A DNA stretch of 64,000 bases from assembly GCF_001424305.1 (NCBI RefSeq), contig NZ_LMPD01000006.1, positions 389,285 through 453,284 on the forward strand, written 5' to 3'. Under the pieces are notes generated by a model. The model was not told the DNA's origin. It saw nothing but the letters and a program-made list of their open reading frames with translations, and did no database searches. How positions within the stretch are numbered: the first letter of the stretch is position 1; every line of letters begins with the position of its first letter. The position numbers were made by a program, and so were the translations under genes. Source of the stretch: Pedobacter sp. Leaf176. GTDB taxonomy: Bacteria > Bacteroidota > Bacteroidia > Sphingobacteriales > Sphingobacteriaceae. Of this stretch, positions 1 through 8,457 are shown one piece after another.

Positions 1-46
1 TGCTATTTACCAGATATTTCAATTTATCTGCTATTTACCAGATATT
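1..46. repeat. Two-copy direct repeat at the left edge
   Basis: An identical 18-base unit occurs at 1-18 and 29-46, giving a 28-base period, just upstream of the DNA repair operon. Only two units are visible and the first starts at the window edge, so more copies may lie to the left. It could be an operator for the repair operon or simple AT-rich duplication; nothing here decides. Confidence 0.5.
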
Positions 47-84
47 GCTATAAAACTTAAAATTAGATTTATTGTTTAGTACAT

Positions 85-1140
85 ATGGCATTAATTGAAT
101 TTACTAAAAGAGGCATTTACTGTAAGCAAGGCGATTTTTATGTAGACCCTTGGTGGCCTGTAGATTATGCTGTGACTACACATGGCCATAGTGACCATGT
201 ACGTTTTGGAAACAAACATTACCTTTGTCATACACTCACAAAACCGATAATTAAGCGAAGAATAAGCGAAGATTTGGATGTAGAAACGCTTAATTATGGC
301 GAGAGTACCGTTCGCAATGGAGTAAATATTTCATTCTATCCTGCAGGTCATATTATTGGTTCGGCTCAGGTTAGATTGGAGTACAAAGGAGAAATCTGTG
401 TCATATCTGGCGATTACAAAATAGAAGATGATGGCATCAGTGATGTTTTTGAACCTGTAAAATGCCATTCCTTTGTTTCAGAAAGCACATTTGGTTTGCC
501 TGTTTATAAGTGGCAGAAACAAGATATCGTTTTTGATAAAATTAAAAGCTGGGTGAGTGATAATATCCCACAACAGAAAACAAGTGTGCTCATTGCATAT
601 AGTTTAGGTAAGGCACAACGTTTGATTAAAAACTTAGCTGGCGATGTTCCAATTTATGTTCACAATAGCATTGCAAACCTTAATGAAGTAATTATCAATG
701 CTGGCGTAAACCTGCCAGAAACCATCAGAATTACACCAGAAACCACTAAAGATGAATTACAAAAGGGAATTGTAATTGTTCCTCCCGCTATGCGTGATAG
801 TCGTTGGATTAAAAATTTATCACATCCGGTAACGGGTATCTGCTCGGGTTGGATGCAGGTTCGGGCGCACCGCCGCTGGCAAAGTGCCGATGCTGGTTTT
901 GCTTTGAGTGACCATGCCGATTGGACGGGTTTAATGGATGCAATTACCGCAACCGGAGCAGAAAAAGTTTATGTTACACATGGCTTTACAGCAGCTTTTA
1001 GTCGTTTTTTAAATGATGAGGGCATCGAATCGGAAGAAGTGATGACCAAATTCGGGCAGGAAGATGATGAAGAGAACAAAGTAGATTTAATAGATACAGA
1101 AAATCTTAATACTGAAACCGAAAACCAAACGTCAGTATGA
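85..1140 (+). CDS. Ligase-associated DNA exonuclease (metallo-beta-lactamase fold)
   Basis: 351-residue MBL-fold nuclease of the mRNA 3'-end-processing/CPSF73-like group. The metal-binding HxHxDH motif is visible at His33-Gly-His35-Ser-Asp37-His38, followed by PAGH near residue 107 and SGDYK near 130, as in this nuclease group. In characterised homologous clusters (Pseudomonas putida) the MBL protein sits with an Lhr-Core helicase, a ligase and a metallophosphoesterase and acts as a DNA exonuclease. Here it is the first gene of that same set and overlaps the ligase by 4 bases (ATGA at 1137-1140), so the two are co-transcribed and probably translationally coupled. The ATG at 85 gives the expected N-terminus. 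The role in DNA damage repair is inferred from family and context. Confidence 0.9.
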   Translation: MALIEFTKRGIYCKQGDFYVDPWWPVDYAVTTHGHSDHVRFGNKHYLCHTLTKPIIKRRISEDLDVETLNYGESTVRNGVNISFYPAGHIIGSAQVRLEYKGEICVISGDYKIEDDGISDVFEPVKCHSFVSESTFGLPVYKWQKQDIVFDKIKSWVSDNIPQQKTSVLIAYSLGKAQRLIKNLAGDVPIYVHNSIANLNEVIINAGVNLPETIRITPETTKDELQKGIVIVPPAMRDSRWIKNLSHPVTGICSGWMQVRAHRRWQSADAGFALSDHADWTGLMDAITATGAEKVYVTHGFTAAFSRFLNDEGIESEEVMTKFGQEDDEENKVDLIDTENLNTETENQTSV

Positions 1141-2735
1141 AAAGATTTGCCAAACTTATTCAACAGCTTGAATTAAGCAATAAAACAAACGATAAAATTG
1201 CAGCCCTGGTTGATTATTTCAACTATGCTGATGATAAGGATAAAATCTGGGTGATCGCTTTATTTACAGGTAAAAAACCCCGGAGACCAATCAAATCAGC
1301 CTTATTAAAATACTGGGCAATAGAAATTACGCAAACACCTGATTGGTTATTTTCTGAAAGTTACTCTAATGTTGGTGATTTAAGTGAAACCATCGCCTTG
1401 CTCCTGCCGCCTGCCGAAAACACATCAGATTTCCAGCTGCATAAATGGATTGAAGATTTACATGACTTAGAAGGAAAAGATGATGAGACCAAAAAGAGTT
1501 TTATTTTAAATGCTTGGAATACGCTGGAAACTCAGGAACGTTTCATTTTTAACAAACTCATTTCAGGTAACTTCAGAATCGGCGTTTCAAATAAAATGCT
1601 CGTAAATGCGCTAGCAAAACAAAGTAGTTTAGATAGCGCCCAAATTATGCACAGCATTATGGGCAAATGGAATCCGTATGAAATTACATTTACAGAACTA
1701 ATTAATGGGACACATGTCAATACAGATAATTCCTGGCCATATCCTTTTTGCCTCGCTTATGCATTAGAACAAGAACCCGAAAAACTCGGTGATATTTCAG
1801 AATGGCAGGCCGAATGGAAATGGGATGGTATCCGCGGACAAATTGTAAAGCGAAACGGTGAATTATTCATTTGGTCGCGAGGTGAAGAACTGGTAACAGA
1901 ACAATTTCCCGAACTTCATTTTTTAATTGATGTTTTGCCCGATGGTGTAGTTCTGGATGGCGAAATACTAGCTGTTCAAGAGAAACAGGTTTTATCCTTT
2001 AGCACTTTACAGCAACGTTTAAATCGTAAAACAATAAGCAAAAAGCAATTAGAAGATGCACCGATTGGTTTCTTTGTTTATGATATTTTAGAATTTGAGG
2101 CAAATGACTACCGTGAGCAACCATTAAGTGAAAGAAGAAAAATATTAGAGCAATTAATTGGCGGTTTAGATGAAAGTGCTGTCATTTTATCACCCGTTGT
2201 AAAATGCAAAACCTGGGAAGAATTGGCAGAGTTGAGGCAAACTTCTCGTTCCATCAATAGTGAGGGAATTATGCTCAAGAAATTGAGTTCTCATTACCAC
2301 AGCGGCCGTAAACGTGGCGATTGGTGGAAATGGAAAATAAATCCATATACGGTTGACGCCGTTATGATTTATGCCCAGAAAGGAAGTGGCCGCAGGGCAA
2401 ATTTTTTTACTGATTACACTTTTGCCGTTCGTGATGGTGAAAATCTGGTTACCATAGCAAAAGCTTATTCTGGCTTAACCGATAAGGAAATAAAAGAAGT
2501 AAATTCGTTCGTCACCAGAAATGCTATCGAAAAATTTGGACCTGTACGAACCGTTAAGCCTGAATTGGTTTTTGAAATTGCATTTGAAGGGATTGCAGAA
2601 AGTAAGCGGCACAAAGCAGGCTTGGCGCTCCGTTTTCCTCGTATTTTACGCTGGCGAAAGGATAAAAAAGCAGCTGAAATTAATACACTTGAAGATTTGA
2701 GGCAGTTGCTGGCATCAACATTTATAAATGATTAA
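1137..2735 (+). CDS. ATP-dependent DNA ligase
   Basis: 532-residue ATP-dependent ligase. The nucleotidyl-acceptor motif I is KWDG with Lys228; FVYDIL (motif III), EGIMLKK (motif IV) and WWKWKI (motif V) follow in order. The N-terminal ~200 residues match the DNA-binding domain seen in bacterial ligases of the Lhr-Core cluster, and the C-terminus is an OB-fold region. Bacteria use NAD-dependent LigA for replication, so this is an accessory repair ligase. Its start lies inside the stop of the upstream exonuclease gene, and the helicase follows 72 bases later. Confidence 0.93.
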   Translation: MKRFAKLIQQLELSNKTNDKIAALVDYFNYADDKDKIWVIALFTGKKPRRPIKSALLKYWAIEITQTPDWLFSESYSNVGDLSETIALLLPPAENTSDFQLHKWIEDLHDLEGKDDETKKSFILNAWNTLETQERFIFNKLISGNFRIGVSNKMLVNALAKQSSLDSAQIMHSIMGKWNPYEITFTELINGTHVNTDNSWPYPFCLAYALEQEPEKLGDISEWQAEWKWDGIRGQIVKRNGELFIWSRGEELVTEQFPELHFLIDVLPDGVVLDGEILAVQEKQVLSFSTLQQRLNRKTISKKQLEDAPIGFFVYDILEFEANDYREQPLSERRKILEQLIGGLDESAVILSPVVKCKTWEELAELRQTSRSINSEGIMLKKLSSHYHSGRKRGDWWKWKINPYTVDAVMIYAQKGSGRRANFFTDYTFAVRDGENLVTIAKAYSGLTDKEIKEVNSFVTRNAIEKFGPVRTVKPELVFEIAFEGIAESKRHKAGLALRFPRILRWRKDKKAAEINTLEDLRQLLASTFIND

Positions 2736-2807
2736 AAACTGTATTTCATTTAATTAGAATAAAAGGAATACCAGGTTTTTACCACTGCTCAAATATTATA
2801 ACTATAC

Positions 2808-5285
2808 ATGGACCAAACGAAAACCAAAGGCTACAAAAAAATTAAGCAATGGCTTAAAGCCAACGGTCGCAAGCCATTTAAATTTCAGGAAGATGCCTGG
2901 CAAAATTACCTGAACGGTTACAGCGGATTGGTAAATGCGCCAACAGGTTTCGGAAAAACGTTCTCTTTATTCTTGGCCGTTGCCATCGAGGCGTTAAATG
3001 CTTCAGAGGAGCGTAACAAAAAAGCAAAAGACCGTTTACAACTGATCTGGATTACCCCACTTCGATCCCTTGCAAAAGATCTTGCAAGAGCGATGCGGGA
3101 AACATTAACCGAACTCGAATTAGATTGGCATGTTGGGGTTAGGAACGGAGATACTTCACAGGCTGAAAAGGTACAGCAAAAAAAATCAATTCCGGAAATT
3201 TTACTAATTACACCAGAAAGCTTACACCTTTTACTGGCACAAAAGGGGTCATCAACTTTGTTTAAAAACCTGAAATGTATTGTTGCTGATGAATGGCACG
3301 AACTGTTAGGAAGTAAACGTGGCGTGTTGGTCGAGCTTGCTGTTTCCAGAATTAAAGGCCTGCAAAAATCAGAGAAAAATCAATTTTTAAGGGTCTGGGG
3401 AATTTCTGCAACCATTGGCAATATTGAAGAGGCACTTGATGTTTTAGAACCTAACGAAGAAGCAAAAAGAGTTATCATAAAAGCCGATTTAGAGAAAAAA
3501 ATCATTATAAAATCTATTCTTCCTGATGATATTGAAACGCTACCCTGGGCCGGGCATTTGGGTTTAAAACTGGCCTATAAACTGCTTCCAATCATCGAAA
3601 AAAGTAAAACCACGCTAATCTTCATCAATACACGAGGGCAATCGGAAATGTGGTACCAGCATTTACTAAATATTGAACCTGATTTAGCTGGTAGAATTGC
3701 AATCCATCATGGCTCAATAGATTTTGAATTGCGTAACTGGATTGAAGATGCCCTGCATACCGGCCAGTTAAAAGCAGTTATTGCAACATCATCGTTGGAT
3801 TTGGGTGTAGATTTCAAACCTGTTGATACGGTAGTGCAAGTTGGTTCTCCAAAGGGTGTTGCGCGTTTTTTGCAACGTGCCGGCAGGTCCGGGCACTCGC
3901 CACATGAGGTTTCAAAAATATACTTTCTGCCCACTCATGCACTAGAATTAGTCGAGGCTGCTGCAATTAAAGAAGCTGCTAAAACAAACAACATAGAGCG
4001 TCGTGAGCCTTTTATTATGGTTTTCGACACCTTGATTCAATACCTGGTTACGTTGGCGATCGGCGATGGATTCGATGATAAGGTAATTTACGAAGAGGTA
4101 AAAAATACGCATGCCTTTAAACTTATTTTACCAGAAGAGTGGACCTGGGTTATGCAATTTATTACATCAGGTGGAGATAGCTTAAGTGCTTACAATGAGT
4201 TTAAAAAGGTTACAAAAGATGACGATGGATTGTGGAAAGTAAAAAGCAGGCAGCTCGCTATGCGGCATCGTTTACACATTGGTACCATTGTGAGTGATGC
4301 CATGTTGAAAGTCAAATTCCTTTCTGGTGGCTACATTGGCATGGTGGAAGAATATTTCGTTACGCGCCTGAAAGCTGGCGATAACTTTAGGTTGGCCGGT
4401 CGTGTTTTAGAATTTATTCAGGTTAAAGACATGACGGTAATCGTTCGGGTGAGCAAACAACATAATGCCATTTCGCCGAGCTGGAATGGAGGACGATTAC
4501 CACTATCTTCAAACTTAGGTTCGGTATTGCGCAAAAAATACAATGAGGCCCTGGATAAAACACATCAGGATGAAGAACTGGACTCGGTTTATCCATTGTT
4601 TCTGCTACAGGAAAAACGTTCGCAGGTACCGCGAAATGATGAATTGTTAATCGAACTCATCAATAATAAGGAGGGTTTCCACCTTTTTGCCTACCCATTT
4701 GAAGGCCGATTGGTACATGAAGTCTTAGCAGCATTAGTGGCCTATCGTTTAAGTAAACTCTTACCCATTAGTTTTTCTATAGCGATGAACGATTATGGGT
4801 TTGAATTATTGAGTGAAACCGAAATTCCAATGGATGAATCGATAGCTTACGAAGTTTTCTCCCCAAAAAACCTGACTGAAGACATTACTTTGAGCATCAA
4901 TTCAACAGAAATGGCACGCAGGAAATTTCGTGATATCGCCTGTATTTCTGGTTTGGTTTTTCAAGGCTATCCCGGAAAATATGTTGCCAATAAACATCTC
5001 CAGTCATCCGCAGGTTTATTTTTCAATGTTTTTAGCGATTACGACAAACATAATTTACTTTTGCGCCAGGCTTACGATGAAGTTTTTTATCAGCAGTTGG
5101 AAGAACCCAGACTGGCAGCCGCTTTAGAGCGAATTCAAAATAGTGCAGTTGTAATTACAAACCCGAAAAGTTTTACGCCCTTATCATTTCCGATAAAGGT
5201 TGATAGTTTAAGGGAAAATATGAGTTCGGAGGAATTGGAACAAAGAATTGCCAGAATGAAAGCCGAATCAGAGAAATTTAAGTAG
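2808..5285 (+). CDS. Ligase-associated DEXH-box helicase (Lhr-Core type)
   Basis: 825-residue superfamily 2 helicase. Walker A is APTGFGKT with Lys50; the Walker B box reads DEWH; motif VI is QRAGRSGHSP. The length matches the Lhr-Core form, which keeps the two RecA-like domains, a winged helix and the Lhr-specific domain but lacks the long C-terminal extension of full-length Lhr. Lhr-Core proteins are ATP-dependent 3'-to-5' DNA translocases and helicases. Third gene of the repair cluster, transcribed with the exonuclease and ligase upstream; the phosphoesterase follows after an 82-base gap that holds a dispersed palindrome. Confidence 0.93.
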   Translation: MDQTKTKGYKKIKQWLKANGRKPFKFQEDAWQNYLNGYSGLVNAPTGFGKTFSLFLAVAIEALNASEERNKKAKDRLQLIWITPLRSLAKDLARAMRETLTELELDWHVGVRNGDTSQAEKVQQKKSIPEILLITPESLHLLLAQKGSSTLFKNLKCIVADEWHELLGSKRGVLVELAVSRIKGLQKSEKNQFLRVWGISATIGNIEEALDVLEPNEEAKRVIIKADLEKKIIIKSILPDDIETLPWAGHLGLKLAYKLLPIIEKSKTTLIFINTRGQSEMWYQHLLNIEPDLAGRIAIHHGSIDFELRNWIEDALHTGQLKAVIATSSLDLGVDFKPVDTVVQVGSPKGVARFLQRAGRSGHSPHEVSKIYFLPTHALELVEAAAIKEAAKTNNIERREPFIMVFDTLIQYLVTLAIGDGFDDKVIYEEVKNTHAFKLILPEEWTWVMQFITSGGDSLSAYNEFKKVTKDDDGLWKVKSRQLAMRHRLHIGTIVSDAMLKVKFLSGGYIGMVEEYFVTRLKAGDNFRLAGRVLEFIQVKDMTVIVRVSKQHNAISPSWNGGRLPLSSNLGSVLRKKYNEALDKTHQDEELDSVYPLFLLQEKRSQVPRNDELLIELINNKEGFHLFAYPFEGRLVHEVLAALVAYRLSKLLPISFSIAMNDYGFELLSETEIPMDESIAYEVFSPKNLTEDITLSINSTEMARRKFRDIACISGLVFQGYPGKYVANKHLQSSAGLFFNVFSDYDKHNLLLRQAYDEVFYQQLEEPRLAAALERIQNSAVVITNPKSFTPLSFPIKVDSLRENMSSEELEQRIARMKAESEKFK

Positions 5286-5297
5286 CATAAAATCAAC

Positions 5298-5357
5298 TGT
5301 CATGTTGAGAATGTCGAAACACATAGTAAATGCTTCGACAGACTAAGGATGACACAG
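5298..5357. repeat. Dispersed intergenic palindrome, copy 1
   Basis: Imperfect inverted repeat between the helicase and PdeM genes. The left half begins TGTCATGTTGAG and contains TGTCGAA; the right half contains TTCGACA and ends in ATGACA. A closer-to-perfect relative lies at 51868-51923. This type of element (core TGTCATGCTGAG...GTCGAAGCA) is scattered between genes in Bacteroidetes genomes. It may fold in the operon mRNA. Confidence 0.75.
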
Positions 5358-5367
5358 CAGGAAAATA

Positions 5368-6006
5368 ATGACCATTACAAGCCACGGAGAAGAACTGATT
5401 TTAGATAAAGAAAGGGCTTTATATTTACCGCAACACCAACTGTTAGCCATCAGCGACTTGCATTTGGGCAAATCCGCACATTTTCGTTCAGCTGGTGTTC
5501 AGGTGCCATCAACCATTGCCCAAAATGATTTACATAGATTAAATTTGCTCATTGAAAAATACAAACCACAAACTTTGTTAATTAACGGCGACATGTTTCA
5601 TCATGGTTTAAACTCCGATATAGACGAATTTGCAAGATGGAGAAAACAATTTAGAGAATTGAACTTCTTATTGGTGAAAGGAAATCACGACAGATTAGCA
5701 TATGCAGATTATGCATCCATGCAAATTGATATCCATGAACCGAGTTTTTGCCTCGGTCCTTTTTGCTTCATTCACGATGCACCAAAATGTACAGAGGAAG
5801 AATTATATCCAATTAGCGGTCACGTCCATCCAGGTGTAACCATTGTGGGGAGAGCAAAGCAACGGTTAAAATTTCCTTGCTTTTATTTTGGTAGGGACTA
5901 TGCAGTTTTGCCAGCTTTCAGTACGTTTACTGGCTTGTATAATATTTATCCCAAAACAAATGAACAAATATTTGCAGTTACTCCTAACAGTGTGCTAGAG
6001 GTTTAA
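5368..6006 (+). CDS. pdeM: Ligase-associated DNA damage response endonuclease PdeM (metallophosphoesterase)
   Basis: 212-residue calcineurin-like metallophosphoesterase. All metal-binding blocks are visible: ISDLHLGK near residue 28, NGDMFHHG near 73, KGNHD near 109 and GHVHPG near 151. Relatives in Lhr-Core/ligase clusters are manganese-dependent DNA endonucleases or phosphodiesterases. It is the last gene of the cluster, and its TAA abuts the stop codon of the convergent thioredoxin gene with no spacer, so transcription must end inside or beyond the neighbouring genes. Confidence 0.9.
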   Translation: MTITSHGEELILDKERALYLPQHQLLAISDLHLGKSAHFRSAGVQVPSTIAQNDLHRLNLLIEKYKPQTLLINGDMFHHGLNSDIDEFARWRKQFRELNFLLVKGNHDRLAYADYASMQIDIHEPSFCLGPFCFIHDAPKCTEEELYPISGHVHPGVTIVGRAKQRLKFPCFYFGRDYAVLPAFSTFTGLYNIYPKTNEQIFAVTPNSVLEV

Positions 6007-6303
6007 TCAGGAATGAGAATCTATTATTTGCCTTAACTGCAAGGCTTGTAGTACGCCGCTTTGACGCCATACTTGTTTGCCTTGTTTAAATAGCATTAGA
6101 GTTGGTACGCTTTGAACGGAATAAGCTGCTGCAGCCCCTTGATTTTTATCTATGTCAACTTTGACTATTGAAACGGAATCACCAACCTGTGATTTTAATT
6201 CTTCTAAAATCGGTTTCATCATTTTGCAAGGACCACACCATTCTGCAAAAAAATCTACTAAAACAGGTTTATCTCCATTTATTAATTCTGAAAACTTGGA
6301 CAT
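6007..6303 (-). CDS. trxA: Thioredoxin
   Basis: 98-residue single-domain thioredoxin. The redox motif WCGPC is at residues 22-26 (Cys23, Cys26) and the cis-proline stretch SVPTLMLF follows near residue 65. No signal peptide, so cytosolic disulfide reductase. It lies 69 bases downstream of a ferritin-like gene on the same strand, so the two may share a transcript. It is slightly shorter than E. coli TrxA but complete. Confidence 0.95.
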   Translation of the reverse strand: MSKFSELINGDKPVLVDFFAEWCGPCKMMKPILEELKSQVGDSVSIVKVDIDKNQGAAAAYSVQSVPTLMLFKQGKQVWRQSGVLQALQLRQIIDSHS

Positions 6304-6372
6304 AGTATGTAATTTTATTTAAAACAAGCTAACCTTATTTTAGTTTGTTGATTCTATAAATTGATGTGCAAG

Positions 6373-6999
6373 TTATAAAATCAGTTTTGCGGAATTTTCT
6401 AATTCAGCATGCAAAGCACCTACCCAATTATCGAATAAACCCTTTTCTATTTTAATTATTTCTAACGCATGGCTTTCCCAGTCGTCGGAAAATCCAACCA
6501 ATTGATTAATCATTTCCTCTAAATGCCCTTCTTCCTCCAAAATAATAGACTTCACATTAACCTTACTTTTAACCTCGTCTAATATAGTCTGATAAACCGG
6601 ATAAAGCTCATCAGCACGTACTTCAATAGCATAAGTAACATAAAGGTAAGCCGCGAACTTTAAATCATAACCGGAAAGGTCAAATTTATCCTTTAGATAT
6701 CTGCAAACGGCTATATCTAAAGCATGTAAATAGTATTTTGTATGGTTAGGACATAGTAATTCTTCATTAGTATAAGTTTTGCATAATTCATCATTTACTT
6801 TTGAAATTTGTTTTTTTAAATAATAAGCATGTCGATGTTCCTCTGCAGCATGTTTCAGAATTATAAGGTTTACATTCGTCTTATGTTCTGATGCCGAAAT
6901 CTTCTTTGCACCTGCATTCTCCATAAAAGACAATGTGTTTAACCATTTGGCATGCAATATATTATCGCTAACTATTAAATTTAAAACTGAATCTAACAT
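6373..6999 (-). CDS. Ferritin-like di-iron protein candidate
   Basis: 208-residue, mostly helical protein with no family I can name for certain. The spacing of acidic and histidine residues fits a four-helix ferritin-like di-iron site: Glu27 (helix 1), Glu54-x-x-His57 in EEHRH (helix 2), Glu126 (helix 3) and Glu156-x-x-His159 in EEEGH (helix 4). No signal peptide or membrane segment. It lies just upstream of thioredoxin on the same strand, consistent with a redox or oxidative-stress role, but substrate and activity are unknown. The motif spacing is seen directly; the fold and metal binding are inference. Confidence 0.7.
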   Translation of the reverse strand: MLDSVLNLIVSDNILHAKWLNTLSFMENAGAKKISASEHKTNVNLIILKHAAEEHRHAYYLKKQISKVNDELCKTYTNEELLCPNHTKYYLHALDIAVCRYLKDKFDLSGYDLKFAAYLYVTYAIEVRADELYPVYQTILDEVKSKVNVKSIILEEEGHLEEMINQLVGFSDDWESHALEIIKIEKGLFDNWVGALHAELENSAKLIL

Positions 7000-7058
7000 T
7001 CTATATAATTAAGACTTTTTATTCCTGCTTGGTGATTGATGTAATTAATTTTGAAAGA

Positions 7059-8411
7059 CTAAATTTCTCTGTTAAAGTCCCAGTTCTCTAAATAATCAGC
7101 GACTCTACGAACAAACATCCCTCCTAAGGAACCATCTACAACTCTGTGGTCATAAGATAATGAAAGGAACATCATGTGGCGTATGGCAATCACATCTCCG
7201 TGTTCAGTTTCTAAAACTGCCGGTTTCTTTTTTATAGCGCCTACTGCTAAAATAGCAACCTGTGGCTGATTGATAATGGGTGTGCCCATTACGTTTCCGA
7301 AGGAGCCTACATTAGTCAGTGTAAAAGTTCCACCTTGGGTTTCATCGGGCTTAAGTTTGGAAATCCTTGCTCTGGCGGCTAAATCATTAACTGCTTTGGT
7401 TAAACCAACTAAATTAAGCTGGTCGGCATTTTTTATAACCGGAACAATTAAATTTCCACTTGGTAAAGCAGCAGCCATACCAATATTGATGTCGCGTTTC
7501 TTAATAATTTGAGTTCCATTAACCGAAACATTAATCATTGGGAAATCTTTAATTGCTTTTGCAACGGCCTCAACAAAAATCGGAGTAAAAGTAATTTTTT
7601 CATTTTCACGTTTCTCGAAACTATTTTTTACTTTATTACGCCATAAAACCATATTGGTTACATCGGCCTCGACAAAAGAAGTTACATGGGGAGAAGTTGT
7701 TTTACTCATCACCATATGATCGGCAATAAGCTTGCGCATTCTATCCATTTCAATAATTTCATCACCCCCACTAATGCTGGTTGTTGATGTTTTATTTATT
7801 GTAGTTTGAGTAGCTGCAACTGGATTGTTCGCTATAGCTTCGTATGCTGGCGGAGCGGGAGGAATTAACTCGACAGTTTGAGTTTTAATTGCCTGTTGTC
7901 CGCCCTTGCCGGAAATGTAATTTAATAAATCATCTTTATTTAAACGACCATCGGCTCCGGAACCTTTAATTGAATCCAGTTCGGCCAAAGAAATATTTTC
8001 CTGAGCAGCAATACTTTTTACCAATGGCGAATAGAAACGTTCTGATGATGTAAAATCTGTTTGAACGGCAGCTGATTTTTCTTCCGGAAGTTGTTCTATA
8101 CCAGGAATGGTTTCTGGTTTTTCTTCAACAACCGGCGCAGATGGAGTAATCTCTCGGGGATCGGTTCCACCTTCGGTTTCGATGATGGCAATTACATCTC
8201 CAACCTGGGCAACTTCATCTTCTTTGAATAATTGCTTCACCAATTTTCCAGCGACAGGTGAAGGAACTTCAGAATCAACCTTATCAGTTGCGATTTCTAA
8301 AATTGTATCATCTAATTCAATGGAATCGCCAATTTGCTTTACCCATTTTATTACGGTTGCTTCAGCAACACTCTCACCCATTTTTGGTAACAATAGATCG
8401 TATTGAGCCAT
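7059..8411 (-). CDS. 2-oxo acid dehydrogenase E2 component (dihydrolipoamide acyltransferase)
   Basis: 450-residue E2 acyltransferase. An N-terminal lipoyl domain carries the modified lysine in ATDKVDSEV (Lys44); a proline-rich linker and a peripheral-subunit-binding domain (around 128-168) follow; the C-terminal catalytic domain ends with the active-site block YDHRVVDG (His422, Asp426). The lipoyl sequence and catalytic core resemble branched-chain or pyruvate-type E2 more than classical SucB, but the substrate cannot be settled from sequence. E1 and E3 genes are not adjacent. A CAAAAATA box (TATTTTTG on the minus strand) lies 33 bases upstream of the ATG. Confidence 0.92.
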   Translation of the reverse strand: MAQYDLLLPKMGESVAEATVIKWVKQIGDSIELDDTILEIATDKVDSEVPSPVAGKLVKQLFKEDEVAQVGDVIAIIETEGGTDPREITPSAPVVEEKPETIPGIEQLPEEKSAAVQTDFTSSERFYSPLVKSIAAQENISLAELDSIKGSGADGRLNKDDLLNYISGKGGQQAIKTQTVELIPPAPPAYEAIANNPVAATQTTINKTSTTSISGGDEIIEMDRMRKLIADHMVMSKTTSPHVTSFVEADVTNMVLWRNKVKNSFEKRENEKITFTPIFVEAVAKAIKDFPMINVSVNGTQIIKKRDINIGMAAALPSGNLIVPVIKNADQLNLVGLTKAVNDLAARARISKLKPDETQGGTFTLTNVGSFGNVMGTPIINQPQVAILAVGAIKKKPAVLETEHGDVIAIRHMMFLSLSYDHRVVDGSLGGMFVRRVADYLENWDFNREI

Positions 8412-8443
8412 ATAAATTACAGTATTATATATTGGTATCGCGA

Positions 8444-8451
8444 CAAAAATA
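8444..8451 (-). promoter_or_regulatory. -7 box candidate of the E2 gene
   Basis: Minus-strand TATTTTTG is an exact match to the Bacteroidetes -7 consensus TAnnTTTG, 33 bases before the E2 start and inside the short cinA-E2 gap. I see no good -33 TTTG at the right distance, so this is a partial promoter. Confidence 0.4.
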
Positions 8452-8457
8452 CAGTTT

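Noticed and set aside
1..46. Possible CRISPR array
   Set aside because: Only two units with a 10-base spacer, no cas genes and no typical spacer length.
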